Below, one piece after another: positions 8,809 through 17,815 of a DNA stretch of 64,000 bases. Position numbers and translations under genes: made by a program. The stretch is from assembly GCF_000377905.1 (NCBI RefSeq), contig NZ_KB898872.1, positions 459,308 to 523,307 of the forward strand, given 5' to 3'. The stretch is from Thioalkalivibrio sp. ALMg11. Lineage in GTDB: Bacteria; Pseudomonadota; Gammaproteobacteria; Ectothiorhodospirales; Ectothiorhodospiraceae. Numbering within the stretch: the stretch's first letter is position 1; every line of letters starts with the position of its first letter. The notes below the pieces were generated by a model, which was not told the DNA's origin, did no database searches, and worked only from the letters and a program-made list of their open reading frames with translations.

Positions 8809-10077
8809 ATGGGGGAGACGAACCGCGGCAGGCCCCGGCCCCGCTGGGCTACCCTCCGCCTGGGCGAAATCACGGTAGCGATGGGCATGGCGATGGTGGG
8901 CGGCCTGGGCGTGGGCCTGGCGGCGTTGGCCGTGGACGCCGCATGGCTGTGGCCTCCGCCCGTCGAGCTAGGCACCGTGGGTAGCGCACGAGTCCTGCTG
9001 GGGTCAGTGACCGGTGGCCTGATCACGGTCGCGGTGTTCGGCCTTTGGATGCGCACCGTCGTGGTGGGCCTGATGGCCGCGCACTTCTCGCCCCGGACGC
9101 TGCTGACCTTTCTGGACGACCGCTTCCAGCGCAATCTGCTCGCGTTCAATTCGGCGGGCGTCGTGGCCGTCCTGGTCATCCTGGTAAGAATGCCCACCGA
9201 CGAACAGGCACCCGCCCCCCTTGTGAGTACGGTGCTGGCGGTGATCATCGCGCTTGCCGCGATGGCGGGCGTGCTGCTGGCGATCCAGCACGCCACGCGC
9301 AGTCTGTCGCTGCCCGAACTGGTCGCCCGCCTCGCCGATGACACCCTCAAGGTGCTCGATCGCTACACCGAGGCGCGGGTCGAGATCACCGAGGTGCCAC
9401 CGTCCGCGTCCGAAGCGCGGACGGTCCTGGCCCCGGGGACCGGATGGGTTACCGCCATCGAGATCGACCGGATGCGCAAGGCGCTGCCGGCCGGCGGGGT
9501 TGTACATCTACGCTGCCGGGTCGGCGAGTTTGTCACCCCCCGCTGCCCGGTCGCGCTCGTCTCCCACGCCGAGGCCAACCTCGACAGCGTGGCCGAAGCG
9601 ATCACCCTCGCCCGCACCCGCAGCCCTGACATGGACCTCGCATTCGCCGTGAGCCAGCTGGTCGACGTCGGGACGTTCGCGCTGCAGGCCCACACGGACA
9701 CCGCGACCGCCCACGAGGTGCTGGTCCACCTCGAAGCGGTACTCGTGGAGATCGTCGAGCGCGGGCTGCCGCGGCTGCACGACAAGGACAAGGATGGCCG
9801 CTGTATCTACGACGAGTTCGGATGGGACACGGTCGACCTCATCCAGCTGTGCATCGAACGACTGCGCGAGCCCGCCGCCCGCGACCCGGAAACGGCCCGG
9901 CACCTGATGCACATGCTCGAACGGATCCGCAAGGCCGCCGAGGAACACGGGGCGTTCGCGGTCGTCGCGGAGGTCAACTCTCAGATGGAGATGGTACTGG
10001 CTCTGGCGGACGCCAGCGGCATGCTGTCTCGCGATCGCCAGCGGCTTGAGCCAAAGGCCGAGGTCGACCGTGAGTGA
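8809..10077 (+). CDS. DUF2254-like membrane protein
   Basis: The 422-residue product has four predicted membrane segments (about residues 21-46, 58-88, 112-128 and 138-160). A long soluble C-terminal part carries GTGWVTAIEIDRMRKALPAG and VGEFVTPRCPVALV, the layout of DUF2254 proteins (N-terminal membrane domain, C-terminal cytosolic domain of unknown function). An excellent Shine-Dalgarno sequence precedes the ATG. The truncated gene at the window start is another family member but more distant, so this is not a recent tandem duplicate. It is followed by the oxidoreductase gene behind a repeated leader. Confidence 0.7.
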   Translation: MGETNRGRPRPRWATLRLGEITVAMGMAMVGGLGVGLAALAVDAAWLWPPPVELGTVGSARVLLGSVTGGLITVAVFGLWMRTVVVGLMAAHFSPRTLLTFLDDRFQRNLLAFNSAGVVAVLVILVRMPTDEQAPAPLVSTVLAVIIALAAMAGVLLAIQHATRSLSLPELVARLADDTLKVLDRYTEARVEITEVPPSASEARTVLAPGTGWVTAIEIDRMRKALPAGGVVHLRCRVGEFVTPRCPVALVSHAEANLDSVAEAITLARTRSPDMDLAFAVSQLVDVGTFALQAHTDTATAHEVLVHLEAVLVEIVERGLPRLHDKDKDGRCIYDEFGWDTVDLIQLCIERLREPAARDPETARHLMHMLERIRKAAEEHGAFAVVAEVNSQMEMVLALADASGMLSRDRQRLEPKAEVDRE

Positions 10078-10141
10078 CGTAACACGGGCGCGGATTCGCA
10101 CACGGTATGGCCGCGCAGCGACGCGGCCGCCGCCGCCGCCG

Positions 10142-10194
10142 CCGGGTGACTCTACCGACCACACACACCAGACGTGATTCGTCAGGAGTCGCCG
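10142..10194 (+). repeat. 53-base leader repeat, copy 2
   Basis: Second copy of the 8711-8763 sequence. Its CAGGAG serves as the ribosome site of the GTG start at 10196, so the repeat includes translation signals. Confidence 0.75.
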
Positions 10195-10195
10195 G

Positions 10196-11407
10196 GTGGA
10201 TTTGAAAAGCGGATATCCGTACTGGGCGGTCAAGAATGGCCTGATGTACGCGTTCCCGCGGCTCGATGCCGACCTGAATTGCGACGTGGCGGTGGTGGGC
10301 GCGGGCATCACCGGCGCACTGATCGCGGATGAGCTGGCTGGCCACGGTCACGATGTCGTCGTGCTCGATCAGCGCGACGTCTGCTGGGGCAGCACCGCGG
10401 CCAGCACCGCCTTGCTCCAGTATGAAATCGACACCCACGCAACCGATCTCGCCAAACGCTACGACCAGGCCTCGGCGCTGCTGGCGTATCAAGCCTGCCT
10501 GGCCGCAGTCCACGACGTCGGCACGCTAGCTCAAGCGGTCGGCGACGTCGATTTCGCGACCTGTAAAAGCCTGTACTACGCCAGCAATCGCGCTGATCAC
10601 GCGCGCTTGACCGACGAGTTTGCCTGGCGGCGCCAGCACAGCTTTCCGGTTCGCTGGCTGGGCCGCTCCGCACTCAAGGATCAATACGGGCTGACTTCCC
10701 CAGCCGCCATCCTCAGTTCGGTGGCCGCGCGGGTTGATCCCTACCGCCTCGCCTCGCGACTCCTGCGCAGGATGCAACAAAAAGGAACGCGCATCTTCGA
10801 TCGCACGGAGGTTAAATCGATCACGTCCACCGCACGTTCGGTACACCTCACCACCGACAGTGGCGTGTCGATCAGGGCGAAGCACGCGGTGATTGCCAGT
10901 GGCTACGAGGCGCAATGCTGGTTGCGCCAGCGCGTGGCGCAGAACCGAAGCAGCTACGCGTACATCAGCGATCCCGTCGATCGTGCCGAACTGGGCTGGC
11001 TGGCCGGCACCCTGTTGTGGGAGTCCTCGCGGCCGTATCTCTATCTGCGCAGCACCGGGGACGGACGCCTCTTGGTGGGTGGCGAAGATGACGACCGCGA
11101 CATCCCGGCGCGCCGGGATCGCCTGGTCGACCGCAAGGCGGCCATCCTGCAGCGCAAGGTCGCGCGCTTACTCCCTCACATTCAGGCGCAACCGGCGTTC
11201 GCCTGGGCAGGCACCTTCGCCGAAACCGCCGACGGGCTGCCGTTTTTCGGACCCCACGCCCAGCACGGGCCGCGCGTGCTGTTCGCCCTGGCCTACGGCG
11301 GAAACGGCATCACCTACAGCATGATCGGCGCAGGTTTGCTGCGCGCGCAGATCGAACGCCGCCCACACCCACTGACCGATCTTTTTTCCTTTGCGCGGTT
11401 AGAGTGA
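10196..11407 (+). CDS. FAD-dependent oxidoreductase, DAO family
   Basis: The 403-residue protein begins at a GTG seven bases after AGGAG. The dinucleotide-binding motif is DVAVVGAGITGALIADELAG (about residues 28-47), followed by the acidic VVVLDQRDVCWGSTAASTAL, which would contact FAD ribose. The C-terminus has LPFFGPHAQHGPRVLFALAYGGNG, the second FAD-contact region of glycine-oxidase/D-amino-acid-oxidase relatives. Such enzymes oxidise amines to imines with peroxide release; the substrate here cannot be read from sequence. No partner subunit is encoded next to it. Confidence 0.85.
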   Translation: MDLKSGYPYWAVKNGLMYAFPRLDADLNCDVAVVGAGITGALIADELAGHGHDVVVLDQRDVCWGSTAASTALLQYEIDTHATDLAKRYDQASALLAYQACLAAVHDVGTLAQAVGDVDFATCKSLYYASNRADHARLTDEFAWRRQHSFPVRWLGRSALKDQYGLTSPAAILSSVAARVDPYRLASRLLRRMQQKGTRIFDRTEVKSITSTARSVHLTTDSGVSIRAKHAVIASGYEAQCWLRQRVAQNRSSYAYISDPVDRAELGWLAGTLLWESSRPYLYLRSTGDGRLLVGGEDDDRDIPARRDRLVDRKAAILQRKVARLLPHIQAQPAFAWAGTFAETADGLPFFGPHAQHGPRVLFALAYGGNGITYSMIGAGLLRAQIERRPHPLTDLFSFARLE

Positions 11408-11616
11408 CGCTGGTTAACAGGCGATCCCGTGGAATCCACTAAAACGAAAAGAATCGCCCTAACAAAAGTCCGAAACTCGTCATTTAAAACGCGCTCTAGA
11501 TCACACTTTCGGGGGAATATAATCCGAAGCAATGGCATAACTGTAAAAGTTCGACGAACGTCATTTAACACGAACTGTCCTATCACCCCCTTTTGTTATT
11601 ATAGCCAGCCCCTAAA
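11408..11616. promoter_or_regulatory. AT-rich leader of the diguanylate cyclase gene with direct repeat and palindrome
   Basis: This gap is clearly AT-richer than its surroundings. CGTCATTTAAAACG (11478) recurs as CGTCATTTAACACG (11559), 81 bases apart. The second copy abuts the perfect palindrome GTTCGACGAAC (11549-11559). A TATTATAG-like -10 box lies shortly upstream of the ATG at 11617. These are candidate regulator sites; no known regulator is implied. Confidence 0.4.
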
Positions 11617-12960
11617 ATGAATACCCCTATGCGTCTCGCTGAATTTATCAGGACAGAAATGGAGCCAATTCTTCAGGACTGGGAAGAATTTGCCGGGACC
11701 CTTCTTCATGCCAGCCAGATGGGGACGACCAGCCTGCGCGACCACGCCAGGGACATGCTGCTTACGATTGCCGACGACCTCGAGTCCCACCAGAGCGAGT
11801 CCGAACAGGCCGACAAATCGAAAGGCTGCGAACCGAAGACGGGGGACGAGTCCTGGGCAGAAGTACACGGCGGTGATCGCCAGACCAGCGGCTTCAGCGT
11901 CATTGAGACCGTTTCCGAATTTCGCGCCCTGCGCGCGAGCGTGGTCTCACACTGGACGAAAGATTTCCCAACGATCGCTGGCCAACAGCTTGAAGATCTC
12001 ACCCGGTTTCATGAAGCGATAGACCAGGCCGTCGCCGAATCGCTGGAACAATATGCGACCGTCAAGGAGATGGAAACCCGACTGTTCGGCGCCATTCTAG
12101 TCGCATCGCCTGACCCAATTTATGTGCTGGACCCCGCAGGGCGGTTTGTTTACGCAAACAAGGCCACAGCCAAGCTTTTCGCTCTCGCGCCCGAGGCAAT
12201 CATCGGAAAATCCAGCTTTGACCTCGGATTCCCGTTCGCCCCGGCCTTCCAGCACAGCATCGATAAAGTCGTTGCTGACCAATGCACACAGCGAGGGAAG
12301 TTTGTCCACACGTTTCCATCTGGCCAGGGTGATCGATTCGAGTACGTGCTTGCGCCCGTACTCGACGAGCATCGCAACACCGAAGCGATTGTCTGCACCT
12401 CGCGGGACATTACAAAACAAGCGGTCGCCGAAGAAAAAATATGGCACCACGCCCATCATGACCAGTTAACCGGGCTTCCGAATCGACGTCTTTTTCTTGA
12501 TCGCCTGAAACAGGGCGTCAACCATGCGAAACGCAACGGACAGTCACTTGCGGTCCTTTTTATGGACCTTGATGGCTTCAAGGAGATCAACGACTCGTTT
12601 GGGCATGAAGCGGGCGACCGTTTACTGTCAGAGGTCGCTGAACGCCTCACGAATTGTGTCCGGGAGGAGGATACGGTTAGCCGCCTGGGCGGCGACGAAT
12701 TTACCGTCCTGGTGACGGGCGTCAAGCAGATCAAGGATGTTGAGCGTGTGGCCGATACAATTATTCATGAACTCGCCAGGCCCATCGAGATCGGACAAAC
12801 CGCTGTCAAAATTTCCGTGAGCATTGGCGTCTCGCTCTACCCCACGGACGCGTCCTCTCCGGTCGCTCTGCTAGAAGCCGCCGACAAGGCCATGTATCAA
12901 GCCAAAAAAAGCGGTTCGCGCTGGATGGGTGTTTCTGGAGACGCTGATCCGGGGAGGTAG
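11617..12960 (+). CDS. Diguanylate cyclase with RsbRD-like N-terminus, PAS and GGDEF domains
   Basis: Predicted to make c-di-GMP from two GTP. Residues 1-150 resemble the helical N-terminal domain of RsbR-type stress sensors (LAEFIRTEMEPILQDWEEFA; MLLTIADDLE). A PAS domain covers about 155-275 (ILVASPDPIYVLDPAGRFVY) and a GGDEF domain about 285-440, with intact RLGGDEF and upstream LTGLPNRR. RxxD (REED) lies five residues before GGDEF, the product-inhibition I-site, so the cyclase is probably active and feedback controlled. Codon use and composition are AT-richer than in core genes, suggesting acquisition. It stands alone behind an AT-rich leader. Confidence 0.88.
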   Translation: MNTPMRLAEFIRTEMEPILQDWEEFAGTLLHASQMGTTSLRDHARDMLLTIADDLESHQSESEQADKSKGCEPKTGDESWAEVHGGDRQTSGFSVIETVSEFRALRASVVSHWTKDFPTIAGQQLEDLTRFHEAIDQAVAESLEQYATVKEMETRLFGAILVASPDPIYVLDPAGRFVYANKATAKLFALAPEAIIGKSSFDLGFPFAPAFQHSIDKVVADQCTQRGKFVHTFPSGQGDRFEYVLAPVLDEHRNTEAIVCTSRDITKQAVAEEKIWHHAHHDQLTGLPNRRLFLDRLKQGVNHAKRNGQSLAVLFMDLDGFKEINDSFGHEAGDRLLSEVAERLTNCVREEDTVSRLGGDEFTVLVTGVKQIKDVERVADTIIHELARPIEIGQTAVKISVSIGVSLYPTDASSPVALLEAADKAMYQAKKSGSRWMGVSGDADPGR

Positions 12961-13326
12961 GCACCTCGCTTTCCGGAGACACCTGCGCTCGCCGGGGAAG
13001 GTGCGGTAGCCGAGAACGGCGCCTGACTGCCACTTCCCGCTCGCTAGGGAAACACTGATCATCGAACGTCACTCCTTCCATCCGTGGCCTTCGCGCCACC
13101 GGGATGCCCCCCCCTGCACGCGCTTCGTGCGGTTTCGCACGGACCGGCGTCTCCAGACGTCGCACCATCAGGCTTGGGCCGTTCGCATGGTGACCACTTG
13201 AGCTCGATCACCCCTCGCATCGTCGACCGACCATGTAGGTGCACCCCTCCGTGGCGCTTTGAGCGCTAGCGCCAGGGAGCCACTGATCAATGCCTGGCCG
13301 CTACACCCGATTGGAGTGCCTCTGCA
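12961..13326. other. Intergenic region with solitary repeat ends, no gene seen
   Basis: Two stretches resemble the terminal arm of the dispersed element: CTAGGGAAACACTGATCA at 13044 and CCAGGGAGCCACTGATCA at 13272, in the same rather than inverted orientation. Between them are several short GC-rich hairpins but no recognisable X or Y arm. Short open frames here look non-coding. Confidence 0.5.
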
Positions 13327-14619
13327 ATGTCTCTGGCTGGGAGCCGACGATCGATGCTCTGGGTTATTGGCATCACTGTGCTGGCCACCACCCTGACCCT
13401 GGTGCTGTTGCAAAACTTCTCGACATCCGGGGAGGTGGTCGACCGCAAGATCGAACATCGCTACGCGGTCTCCGACCCGCAATTTCGGCGCGAGATGTCC
13501 GTCATGCTGGGCCCCGCCATCGTGCGCGGCAATCAAGTGACCGCGCTGCAAAACGGCAACGAGATTTTCCCGGCAATGTTGCTGGCCATTCGCTCGGCAG
13601 AAACCTCAATCACCTTCGAGACGTTCATCTACTGGTCAGGCGAGATTGGCGCAGAGTTCTCGCAAGCCCTTTCCGAGCGTGCGCGCGAGGGCGTGCAGGT
13701 GAGTGTCATCATCGACTGGGTCGGCAGCGCCAAGATGGACCAGTCGCTGCTGGATTCCATGCAGGCCGCCGGGGTGCAGCTGCATCGATATCGGCCTTTG
13801 AACTGGTACAACCTTGGCCGCATGAACAACCGGACCCATCGCAAGCTTCTGGTGGTCGATGGTCGTATTGGCTTTACCGGCGGGGTCGGCATCGCGGATC
13901 AGTGGACTGGCGATGGAGGGGATCCCGAGCAATGGCGTGATACGCACTTTCGGATTGAGGGGCCCGTAGTGGCGCAGTTGCAGGCAGCCTTCAACGACAA
14001 CTGGATCAAGAGCACCGGCGAGGTGCGAAACGGCCCGAGCTACTTCCCGGCCCTGCGGGAGCAGGGCGAGATGGACGCGCACGTGTTTATCGCGTCGCCA
14101 TCCGGCGGGAGCGAGAGCATGCATCTGATGTACCTGCTTGCCATCGCGGCGGCCGAGGCGACGATCGACCTGGCCGCGTCCTATTTTGTGCCCGACAAGC
14201 TGTTGATCGAAGCCTTGGTGGCTGCGCGCGGTCGCGACGTCCGCGTCCGTATCCTGTTGCCCGGGCCACACATCGATGCGCTTACCGTCAAGATCGCCTC
14301 CAAGGCCGACTGGGGCGAGCTGCTGCGTGCGGGGGTCGAGATCCACGTCTATCAGCCGACCATGCTGCATACCAAGCTCCTGGTCATCGATACCGAGTTT
14401 GTCTCGGTCGGCTCGACCAATTTCGACATGCGATCGCTTCGGCTCAACGACGAAGCGAGTCTGAACATCTACAACCGCGGATTCGCCAGCGATATGACCG
14501 CGGTGTTCGAGACGGACCTGTTGGCCGCAGAGCGGTATTCCCTTGACCACTGGAATAACCGCCCGCTGCGGGCAAAGCTCTCCGAGAAGATTCTTCTACC
14601 GATCAAATCCCAGCTCTGA
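13327..14619 (+). CDS. Cardiolipin synthase / phospholipase D-family protein
   Basis: The 430-residue protein has one N-terminal membrane anchor (about residues 9-28) and two HKD motifs: HRKLLVVDGRIGFTGG near residue 175 and HTKLLVIDTEFVSVGSTNFD near 349. These catalyse phosphatidyl transfer in ClsA/B-type cardiolipin synthases in the inner membrane. Length and the single anchor fit the ClsB/ClsC group better than ClsA, which has two membrane segments. Phospholipase D or another phosphatidyltransferase is the alternative. A role in membrane remodelling within the stress cluster is inferred from context. Confidence 0.85.
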   Translation: MSLAGSRRSMLWVIGITVLATTLTLVLLQNFSTSGEVVDRKIEHRYAVSDPQFRREMSVMLGPAIVRGNQVTALQNGNEIFPAMLLAIRSAETSITFETFIYWSGEIGAEFSQALSERAREGVQVSVIIDWVGSAKMDQSLLDSMQAAGVQLHRYRPLNWYNLGRMNNRTHRKLLVVDGRIGFTGGVGIADQWTGDGGDPEQWRDTHFRIEGPVVAQLQAAFNDNWIKSTGEVRNGPSYFPALREQGEMDAHVFIASPSGGSESMHLMYLLAIAAAEATIDLAASYFVPDKLLIEALVAARGRDVRVRILLPGPHIDALTVKIASKADWGELLRAGVEIHVYQPTMLHTKLLVIDTEFVSVGSTNFDMRSLRLNDEASLNIYNRGFASDMTAVFETDLLAAERYSLDHWNNRPLRAKLSEKILLPIKSQL

Positions 14620-14914
14620 TCCAGCGATCTATTCCATCGGACAGCATGCCTCTTGATCGAAACACGCCCTGCTCGTGACAAAGCCCTCGAATGTGCCCTG
14701 CGCCCCACTTCCAGCCCCCGGTCACGATCCCACTTCAGCTCCAGCGTCGAGCACCCGGGCTCCTCTTGCTGAGGCCGGCCAGGGGTTGCGCATATGTTGG
14801 GCAGCGCACAGACCCAACCCCGGGCTTGCACTAGCTTGGAAGCCTCAAGCTGCCTCTACCTGAATCCGTGGAAGCGGCAGCCCCCGAGTGGTACCGCTAA
14901 CTGGAGATTGTCTT
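14620..14914. other. Intergenic region upstream of csbD-like gene
   Basis: No gene is supported; the short frames have no ribosome sites or family motifs. The region probably carries the promoter of the small-gene operon starting at 14915 (GGAG lies shortly before that ATG). Confidence 0.5.
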
Positions 14915-15094
14915 ATGAACAAGGATCAAGCGAAAGGTCAAGGAAAAGAAGCAAAAGGGAAGGTAAAGGAAGTTGCTGGCAAGGCTACCGGCGACAAGAG
15001 CACCGAGGTCAAGGGTAAAGCCGAAAAGCATGCCGGCAAGGCTCAAGAAACCTACGGAGACGTCAAGAGCGACGCCAAGAAGAAAACGAAATGA
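14915..15094 (+). CDS. CsbD family stress protein
   Basis: The 59-residue, Lys/Gly-rich product (MNKDQAKGQGKEAKGKVKEV, then repeated GKA/KGKAEKHAGKAQE) is a typical CsbD-like protein: small, hydrophilic and probably helical. CsbD of Bacillus is under general stress control; the molecular function is unknown. Its TGA overlaps the ATG of the PRC-barrel gene, so the two are translationally coupled. Confidence 0.88.
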   Translation: MNKDQAKGQGKEAKGKVKEVAGKATGDKSTEVKGKAEKHAGKAQETYGDVKSDAKKKTK

Positions 15095-15498
15095 TCGGTG
15101 CCGCCGCATTCTCGAGAATCGGCGAGAACGCTCCCGAAGATGCGCATGACGGGCCCACGCTGTTGAGCGCAAAGACAATCACCGGCGACGAAGTCTGCAA
15201 TATGCGGGAAGAAAAGCTGGGCGACATTCTCGACGTGATGCTGGATACGAGCGGGGGAAAAATACGTTACGTGGTCCTGACATCAGGCGGCTTTCTGGGT
15301 ATGGGTGATCGGTTATTCGCTATCGCGCGGACGGCCTTGAAGCACGACAAGGAACACAAGCGATTCATGCTTGACGTCAATCTTGATCGGTTAAGGAGGG
15401 CACCGGGGTTCACCAAGGATCAAAGGCCGAATATGGCCGACTTTACGTGGCATTTATCCGGCGACTCTTACTACGCCCGGGATCACTCCGAAGGCTGA
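15091..15498 (+). CDS. PRC-barrel domain protein
   Basis: The 135-residue product contains a PRC-barrel-like core: LLSAKTITGDEVCN, EEKLGDILDVMLDTSGGKIRY, VVLTSGGFLGMGDRLFAI. A C-terminal tail with DFTWHLSGDSYYARD follows. Stand-alone PRC-barrel proteins are common in stress and envelope clusters, but their ligands are mostly unknown. It begins within the csbD stop (ATGA). Confidence 0.85.
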   Translation: MIGAAAFSRIGENAPEDAHDGPTLLSAKTITGDEVCNMREEKLGDILDVMLDTSGGKIRYVVLTSGGFLGMGDRLFAIARTALKHDKEHKRFMLDVNLDRLRRAPGFTKDQRPNMADFTWHLSGDSYYARDHSEG

Positions 15499-15653
15499 AG
15501 ACGCGAGATGCGATCATTACAGCGCGCCCCGGTCGACCATTCCGACGCGGCCGATGCATCGCGAGACATATTAAATTCCTGTCTTGCGAATCGCCGTCGC
15601 GCACCAGCCCCGACTACGGAGCCAATCCCCACTATTCAAAAAGGCAATTAAAA

Positions 15654-15887
15654 ATGGCAACGAGTGACAGTCTGGCGCTAAACAAAATTCTGGCCGTGGT
15701 TCTGATTATTGTCGGTCTGATCCTGCTGTTCTTTGCGTATCGTTCATCCCAAAGCCTGGGTGATCAGGTGACCGAGGCGGTTACCGGGAGCTTCACTGAC
15801 TCGACCATGTGGTTTCTGATCCTTGGGGCAGCATCCTCGGTGGCCGGTGTTGGCTTGTTTTTCTTCGGCAAATCGGCAAGGGCCTAA
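15654..15887 (+). CDS. DUF3185 family small membrane protein
   Basis: The 77-residue protein has two hydrophobic helices (KILAVVLIIVGLILLFFAY and WFLILGAASSVAGVGLFFFG) joined by the polar SSQSLGDQVTEAVTGSFTDS loop, as in DUF3185 proteins of unknown function. The ATG at 15654 is chosen because the upstream in-frame extension has no coding character. It precedes the AI-2E gene by 14 bases. Confidence 0.82.
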   Translation: MATSDSLALNKILAVVLIIVGLILLFFAYRSSQSLGDQVTEAVTGSFTDSTMWFLILGAASSVAGVGLFFFGKSARA

Positions 15888-15901
15888 CCCAGGCGCCCGC
15901 A

Positions 15902-17083
15902 ATGCCCCACGACTCGGAGGAACCCCTCGATGGCGGGGGCAGGAAGGCTGCTCAGGACCGGGCCGGGTTAGTCCCGGATAAACGATTGTTCAACGCGGTT
16001 CAGCTTCGCTTGTTCCGCTATACGGCGGTGTTGCTGTCCTTGGTGGCGCTGGCCGCGCTGATCGCAATTGTTGCGTGGGCATTAGGCTGGATACTGAGCA
16101 CGTTCTACAACCTCCTCCTGTCGCTTGCCGTCGCAGGTATCCTCGCGCTAGTGCTTTATCCTGTGGTGGATTTTCTCGAGAACCGGCTTCGCTTACCCCG
16201 ATGGCTGGCCATCATGCTGTTGATGGCGATCTTTTTTCTTGGGGTCGGCGGCCTGATGTTCTTTTTTGTCCCCACCCTGACCGAGCAGATCGTCCAGTTG
16301 TTGACCGCTTTACCCGATGCACTGGCGCGCTGGCAGGATCATGTTACATTTTACTTTCCGGAAATCACCTCCATGATTGAGGAACGCCTGGAAGGCGGCA
16401 ATGGGGAGGAGTCCAAGTCTTCTCTGGAAGGCACCGGAACGACCGTTATGTCCTATTTGGGGATATTGGCAGCTATCAGTTTTGTGCCTCTATTCCTCTT
16501 CTTCGCCCTACTCTCCGGTGACTTGCTTCGGGGAAAAGCATCCGAACTGTTATCCATCTTCGAAGAGCGCACCCAGAAGAAAGTGTTGTATTTCATGGAT
16601 GTGTTCGTGGGATATATCACCGCCTTCTTTCAGGGCCAACTGATGATTGCGATGATCATGGGAGCCCTGTACTCGCTCAGCTTTACACTAATCGGCCTGC
16701 AGTACGGCTTGCTTGCCGGGCTCGTGCTCGGGCTTCTGAATATCGTTCCCTTCCTGGGCACCCTGATCGGGCTATTGGTGATCCTTCCCTTGGCCTATCT
16801 TCAGCCGGAAGGCGGCATTGAGTTATTGATGCTGACAGCACTGGCGTTCGCGGTGGTACAACTGATCGAAAGCTGGTGGCTGACGCCGAAAATCATGTCC
16901 AACCGCTCTGGCCTGCACCCCGCACTCGTCATTATTTCCCTGTTCTTCTGGGGGACAGCCCTGAACGGTATTATCGGGATGGTACTCGCGATTCCTTTGA
17001 CTGCGTTCTTTGTGGCCATCTGGGGCGAGATCAAGACCAGCCTGAAGCACGCACTGAGCAGCCGGGAGAACGCACGACCATGA
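15902..17083 (+). CDS. AI-2E family transporter (YdiK/PerM-like permease)
   Basis: The 393-residue polytopic membrane protein has about eight hydrophobic helices. A central amphipathic segment includes LPDALARWQDHVTFYFPEI. The conserved C-terminal features GLLAGLVLGLLNIVPFLGTLIGLL, ESWWLTPKIMSNRSGLHPALV and WGTALNGIIGMVLAIPLTA are typical of the family. Members include the TqsA quorum-signal exporter and Na+/H+-antiport-like proteins, so a transport substrate should not be assumed. The stop overlaps the next gene's ATG. Confidence 0.88.
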   Translation: MPHDSEEPLDGGGRKAAQDRAGLVPDKRLFNAVQLRLFRYTAVLLSLVALAALIAIVAWALGWILSTFYNLLLSLAVAGILALVLYPVVDFLENRLRLPRWLAIMLLMAIFFLGVGGLMFFFVPTLTEQIVQLLTALPDALARWQDHVTFYFPEITSMIEERLEGGNGEESKSSLEGTGTTVMSYLGILAAISFVPLFLFFALLSGDLLRGKASELLSIFEERTQKKVLYFMDVFVGYITAFFQGQLMIAMIMGALYSLSFTLIGLQYGLLAGLVLGLLNIVPFLGTLIGLLVILPLAYLQPEGGIELLMLTALAFAVVQLIESWWLTPKIMSNRSGLHPALVIISLFFWGTALNGIIGMVLAIPLTAFFVAIWGEIKTSLKHALSSRENARP

Positions 17084-17529
17084 AAGAAACGGATCCCACC
17101 CAGGACGAGGACGGCGGTCGCGACCGCAGCCAGGACATCACGCAAATCCTGAAGACCCTGGCGGCGGACATCGTTCGCCTTCTGGCGGTGGAGGCGCGGC
17201 TGTTCGGACACACGGTGCTGATGATGATCGGGCTCACCGTGATGATCGCGCTTCTGTTGGTCGGCGGCTGGCTGTTTGCCGGGGCGACGCTGGTGGTCGC
17301 CCTGGCCAGCCTTCAGGCCTTCAGCCTGACGGGCGCGCTGCTGACGGTCACGCTGACACACCTGGTGCTGGCGGCCCTGGCCTTCTGGCGTCTGCGGCAC
17401 ATTACCCGGGACCTCACGTTCCGTGAAAGCCGGGCTAGCGTTAACAGCTTGCTCGTCCAGGCGCGATCGCTCGTTGACGCTGCAGAGCAGCAACCCGCGG
17501 AAGCAGAGCCGCAGCCCCCCGAGAAATGA
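17080..17529 (+). CDS. YqjE-like / phage-holin superfamily membrane protein
   Basis: The 149-residue protein has an acidic N-terminus, then DIVRLLAVEARLFGHTVLMM and two hydrophobic helices (about 47-70 and 76-100), with a charged proline/glutamate-rich tail. This resembles the YqjE/putative actinobacterial holin-X family, an envelope stress-associated group; the name does not imply a prophage and none is seen. ATGA overlap with the AI-2E gene suggests one operon. It ends seven bases from the convergent 17537 gene. Confidence 0.75.
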   Translation: MKETDPTQDEDGGRDRSQDITQILKTLAADIVRLLAVEARLFGHTVLMMIGLTVMIALLLVGGWLFAGATLVVALASLQAFSLTGALLTVTLTHLVLAALAFWRLRHITRDLTFRESRASVNSLLVQARSLVDAAEQQPAEAEPQPPEK

Positions 17530-17536
17530 GTCGGGG

Positions 17537-17815
17537 TCAGCGGAGCGGCAAGCCGATCAGACTGGAGGCAATCCGCCAGAGTTTCACCTGGCCTGCCAGG
17601 ATCCCATAGGTATATTTGATGCCGGGCACATCCAGGCGACCGGCCAACAAGCCACACCCAAAGGCAATGGCCAGCACAACAGGCCGGCGGGCCAAGGCCC
17701 GTGCCCGGTGCAGCAAGCGGCCGACCCTCCGGCGAACAAGCCCGGAACCATGATCAATTTGGCCGCGCAAGTGCGCGGCCTCCTTCCTTAGCTGGTTGCC
17801 ACGGAACACGATCAA
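17537..17815 (-). CDS. Small basic membrane protein, YqjK-like by position
   Basis: The 92-residue product is strongly basic (RKEAAHLRGQ, RRRVGRLLHRARALARR) with one hydrophobic segment (PVVLAIAFGCGLLAG). I do not recognise a family with confidence. Its ATG overlaps the stop of the DUF883 gene, an arrangement recalling the E. coli yqjD-yqjE-yqjK set, with the YqjE-like gene converging on it from the other strand. Confidence 0.6.
   Translation of the reverse strand: MIVFRGNQLRKEAAHLRGQIDHGSGLVRRRVGRLLHRARALARRPVVLAIAFGCGLLAGRLDVPGIKYTYGILAGQVKLWRIASSLIGLPLR

Noticed and set aside
11429..11620. 63-codon open frame before the diguanylate cyclase
   Set aside because: AT-rich, Lys/Arg/Asn-rich, no ribosome site, and it lies over apparent regulatory motifs.
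12961..13326. Full copy of the inverted-repeat element
   Set aside because: The two end-like sequences are in direct, not inverted, orientation, and neither internal arm is recognisable between them.
17080..17529. Prophage signal from the holin-like gene
   Set aside because: The protein belongs to the YqjE-like envelope group; no lysis, capsid, tail or integrase genes occur nearby.
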